This document shows positions 33,481 to 35,333 of a DNA stretch of 35,333 bases, piece by piece. A program made the position numbers and the translations under genes. The notes below the pieces were generated by a model. The model worked only from the letters and a program-made list of their open reading frames with translations, did not search any database and was not told the DNA's origin. Source of the DNA: Elysia marginata (lineage: Eukaryota > Mollusca > Gastropoda > Plakobranchidae); NCBI GenBank assembly GCA_019649035.1, contig BMAT01001435.1:38607-73939 (forward strand), read 5' to 3'. The number at the start of each line of letters is the position of its first letter. Within the stretch, counting starts at the first letter, position 1.

Positions 33481-33644
33481 GAAAAACTCGGAGAGAGAAT
33501 CGTAGACGAAGACAAACGTAAGAAAATGCTAATCAGAAAAAAAATGTGAGGTACTCACAGTCGGATGTACGATATAGAGAAAAAGAAGAAAAGTTAGAGA
33601 GAAAGAAATTCGTGAATTTATAATCAAAGAAACATTAGAGATTC

Positions 33645-33932
33645 TTATACTCTTTCTATTTCAGAGTCAAAACTTCTGATTTTGTTGTCAAACACATTTG
33701 CTTTTTTACAAAGCGACTGTATAACAGCAACTCCATTTTTCAATATTGGTGTTTCTGTTTTTTTTTTAATAAATATGTTGTTAAGCTTGCCAGACAAGCT
33801 CCTTTTTTCAAACATCTTATTATTAGTTTTCAACCATGTTATCTTTACCTCTTTGAAGAAATTTGCTTTATTTATTCTATTTCTAACACATCGTTCATAC
33901 ACCTTTGCTTTTCGCACCGCGTCGGTGTTCAA
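33645..33932 (-). other. Uncertain 95-codon open frame
   Basis: The minus strand is open for 95 codons from a TTG (no ATG at the start) and a few codons further upstream to an in-frame TAG. The product is basic and non-repetitive, for example AVRKAKVYERCVRNRINK and SFDSEIERV near the end. The plus strand is also open across nearly the same bases (33682-33939), a pattern that can arise by chance or from codon bias of a real frame. No family recognised. It may be an internal exon or a relic. Confidence 0.2.
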
Positions 33933-33939
33933 ACATTGA

Positions 33940-34165
33940 GGTGGTGCAAGATAAGAGGTTATCTAAACAAACATATTGCGACGACGAAACGCATTTTAAA
34001 CAAACCTATCAGAAAACCATGAATTTTTTTTCCTTTAACCTGCCAGAAATGAAAGTTACAGAATTAACGATATTTAACTAGCAAATATTTTTTAGGTATG
34101 TAACCCGCATTAGTAGACAAACAAAAGGATTAAAAGAGTATAGGAGGACATTACAGTGAACTAGT
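33940..34165. other. AT-rich sequence without recognised gene
   Basis: Nothing supported. Confidence 0.5.
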
Positions 34166-34167
34166 AA

Positions 34168-34345
34168 CAAATATAATAACAATAATAATATAAATAATCA
34201 TAATGATAATCATGATGATGAAGTAATAATAATCATTATCATAATAGAAATAGTTCTAATACTAATATAATAATATCATTAGTAATAATTATATTAAAAC
34301 AAGATTAACAACTATAACAATCATAATAATAAGGTTGAAAATTAA
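34168..34345. repeat. (ATA/ATG)n-like low-complexity region
   Basis: Degenerate AATAAT, GATAAT and CATAAT triplets with short internal inverted matches (GATAATCAT with ATCATTATC). Likely an old trinucleotide array. Confidence 0.75.
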
Positions 34346-35105
34346 AAAAAAAATACAGTGATAACAAAGCATAAGAGGAACTTAATCTGAAAGCCAAATA
34401 TTATCGATGTATCAATACCAATGAGAATGCGTCGGATGTCGCAAAGTTCCCATTACAAGGTGTTGTATTTTTAGCAACGCATTTCTCTGAAGTTCGAAAT
34501 AATTTTTATAAGTTGTATTAAGTTGTGAAAATTAGGTTAAAAGATGTAAAGATTTTTTTTGGTCTTAAAGAAAAAGAAAATCATAAGAAATAAATCTGTT
34601 TTCAAAGGAACACCTTTAAAATTGAATTAAACTACCGACATCAGACTCATTCCAACTAGTTGCGAGACATGTAATGACGATAATGTAACCATAAAAGTCT
34701 CGAAGGTCAACCATCGCTCTTCCCTCCTCCCACCCCCCTTCTCTCTCTCTCTGATAAATAAAGCGAGACTTAATGGGAGGCACCCATTAGACGTCTGCCT
34801 TTTTCTTTTTTTTTGGTTTCTTTTCAAATTTTTTTTCAAGTTTCCTGCCGTCATTGATCGTATCTTAATGTGAATCTTTTTTTTTGTTGTTGTAATATGT
34901 AGCGATCTTTTCATCTCCTAAGTCAGATTCTAAGATGCCGAGGTTAGAGCAAGCAGGGCTAACTAACAAAGTGCACAAAGAAGAAATCCATGCCGAAATA
35001 CTATAAAAAAAAATTGAGGTTTCTAAAAAATGAATAATTGATCAGCATCATTCTCATCAAGCACAGTAATGTAGAGCTTTTTTGCTTCGTATTATTTTCT
35101 ATACA
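34346..35105. other. AT-rich sequence without recognised gene
   Basis: Includes a CT run (34740-34753) and T/C-rich stretch (about 34798-34850). The 95-codon minus frame at 34627-34914 crosses these low-complexity runs and is not credible. Confidence 0.55.
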
Positions 35106-35108
35106 GGT

Positions 35109-35144
35109 CATATATATACCATTATATACCATGTATATACCATT
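35109..35144. repeat. Three short tandem TATATACCAT units
   Basis: TATATACCAT occurs three times in a row with small spacer changes (T/TG). Too short to classify further. Confidence 0.8.
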
Positions 35145-35288
35145 CTTGATTAAAATTCCTTTACACTAAAAAACGCGTAATAATCGAGTGATCGAAGTAA
35201 AAAGTGATGATGCAAGAATATTAAAAAAAAACATTTTGTAACTATAACAGTATGACAGGCAGCATTGGGCATATATGCAACTATTTTA

Positions 35289-35291
<3 letters not shown>

Positions 35292-35320
<29 letters not shown>

Positions 35321-35333
35321 GATAATAATAATA
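35292..35333. repeat. (TAA)n array at window end
   Basis: A TAA/ATA trinucleotide run with one GAT variant continues to the end of the window; its full length is unknown. Confidence 0.95.

Noticed and set aside
1-35333. CRISPR array, prokaryotic operon, phage or defence island
   Set aside because: No regularly spaced direct repeats with unique spacers, no bacterial-type gene packing and no ribosome binding sites; all tandem repeats are simple microsatellites.

Overview
The window looks like non-coding, AT-rich nuclear DNA from an invertebrate animal. I infer a mollusc or a similar marine invertebrate from three things: long interrupted GA/GACA/GATA/ACT microsatellites, tRNA-derived SINEs, and a decayed non-LTR reverse transcriptase whose C-terminus resembles RTE-type elements common in marine invertebrates. 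The species cannot be fixed from sequence alone. There are no operons, ribosome binding sites, CRISPR arrays, rRNA genes or intact tRNA genes. No complete protein-coding gene is visible. Almost all open frames of 60-200 codons are chance or microsatellite translations (poly-Val from ACT repeats, Ser/Leu/Tyr runs from GA/GATA repeats).

Layout. 1-3.6 kb: AT-rich unique DNA with one small TIR element (about 414-657) that looks like a non-autonomous DNA transposon and contains strong internal hairpins, plus a short denser block at about 1.5-1.86 kb. 3.64-3.98 kb: a sharply GC- and CpG-rich island, followed on the + strand by two good splice-donor-like sites (4230 and 4483); this is the best candidate for a host promoter or 5' exon. 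5-16.9 kb: AT-rich DNA punctuated by pyrimidine tracts, a GAT-repeat frame, GA repeats around a 373-base assembly gap (12401-12773), a long ACT array (13539-13685), a possible L2-type LINE 3' tail (about 13.99-14.05 kb) and GACA/GAGA repeats. 17.44-17.85 kb: the clear 3' fragment of a reverse transcriptase on the minus strand, frameshifted and truncated. 20.9-22.3 kb: GA repeats and a layered GATA/GACA/GA tract split by a well-defined tRNA-derived SINE (about 21888-22145, minus strand). 26.7-27.15 kb: a short coding-like ORF next to a purine tract. 28.4-31.9 kb: further tRNA-SINE relics, the best at 29.70-29.82 kb. 32.7-35.3 kb: GATA/TATC strand-switch repeat, purine tracts, one antiparallel open frame pair and ATA repeats.

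Overall this is probably intergenic or large-intron sequence shaped by microsatellite expansion and by retroposon and small DNA-transposon insertions. I found no convincing new multi-gene system. The leads most worth following are the TIR element at 414-657, the SINE insertion inside the layered microsatellite, the second SINE type at 29.7 kb, and the CpG-rich island at 3.6-4.0 kb.
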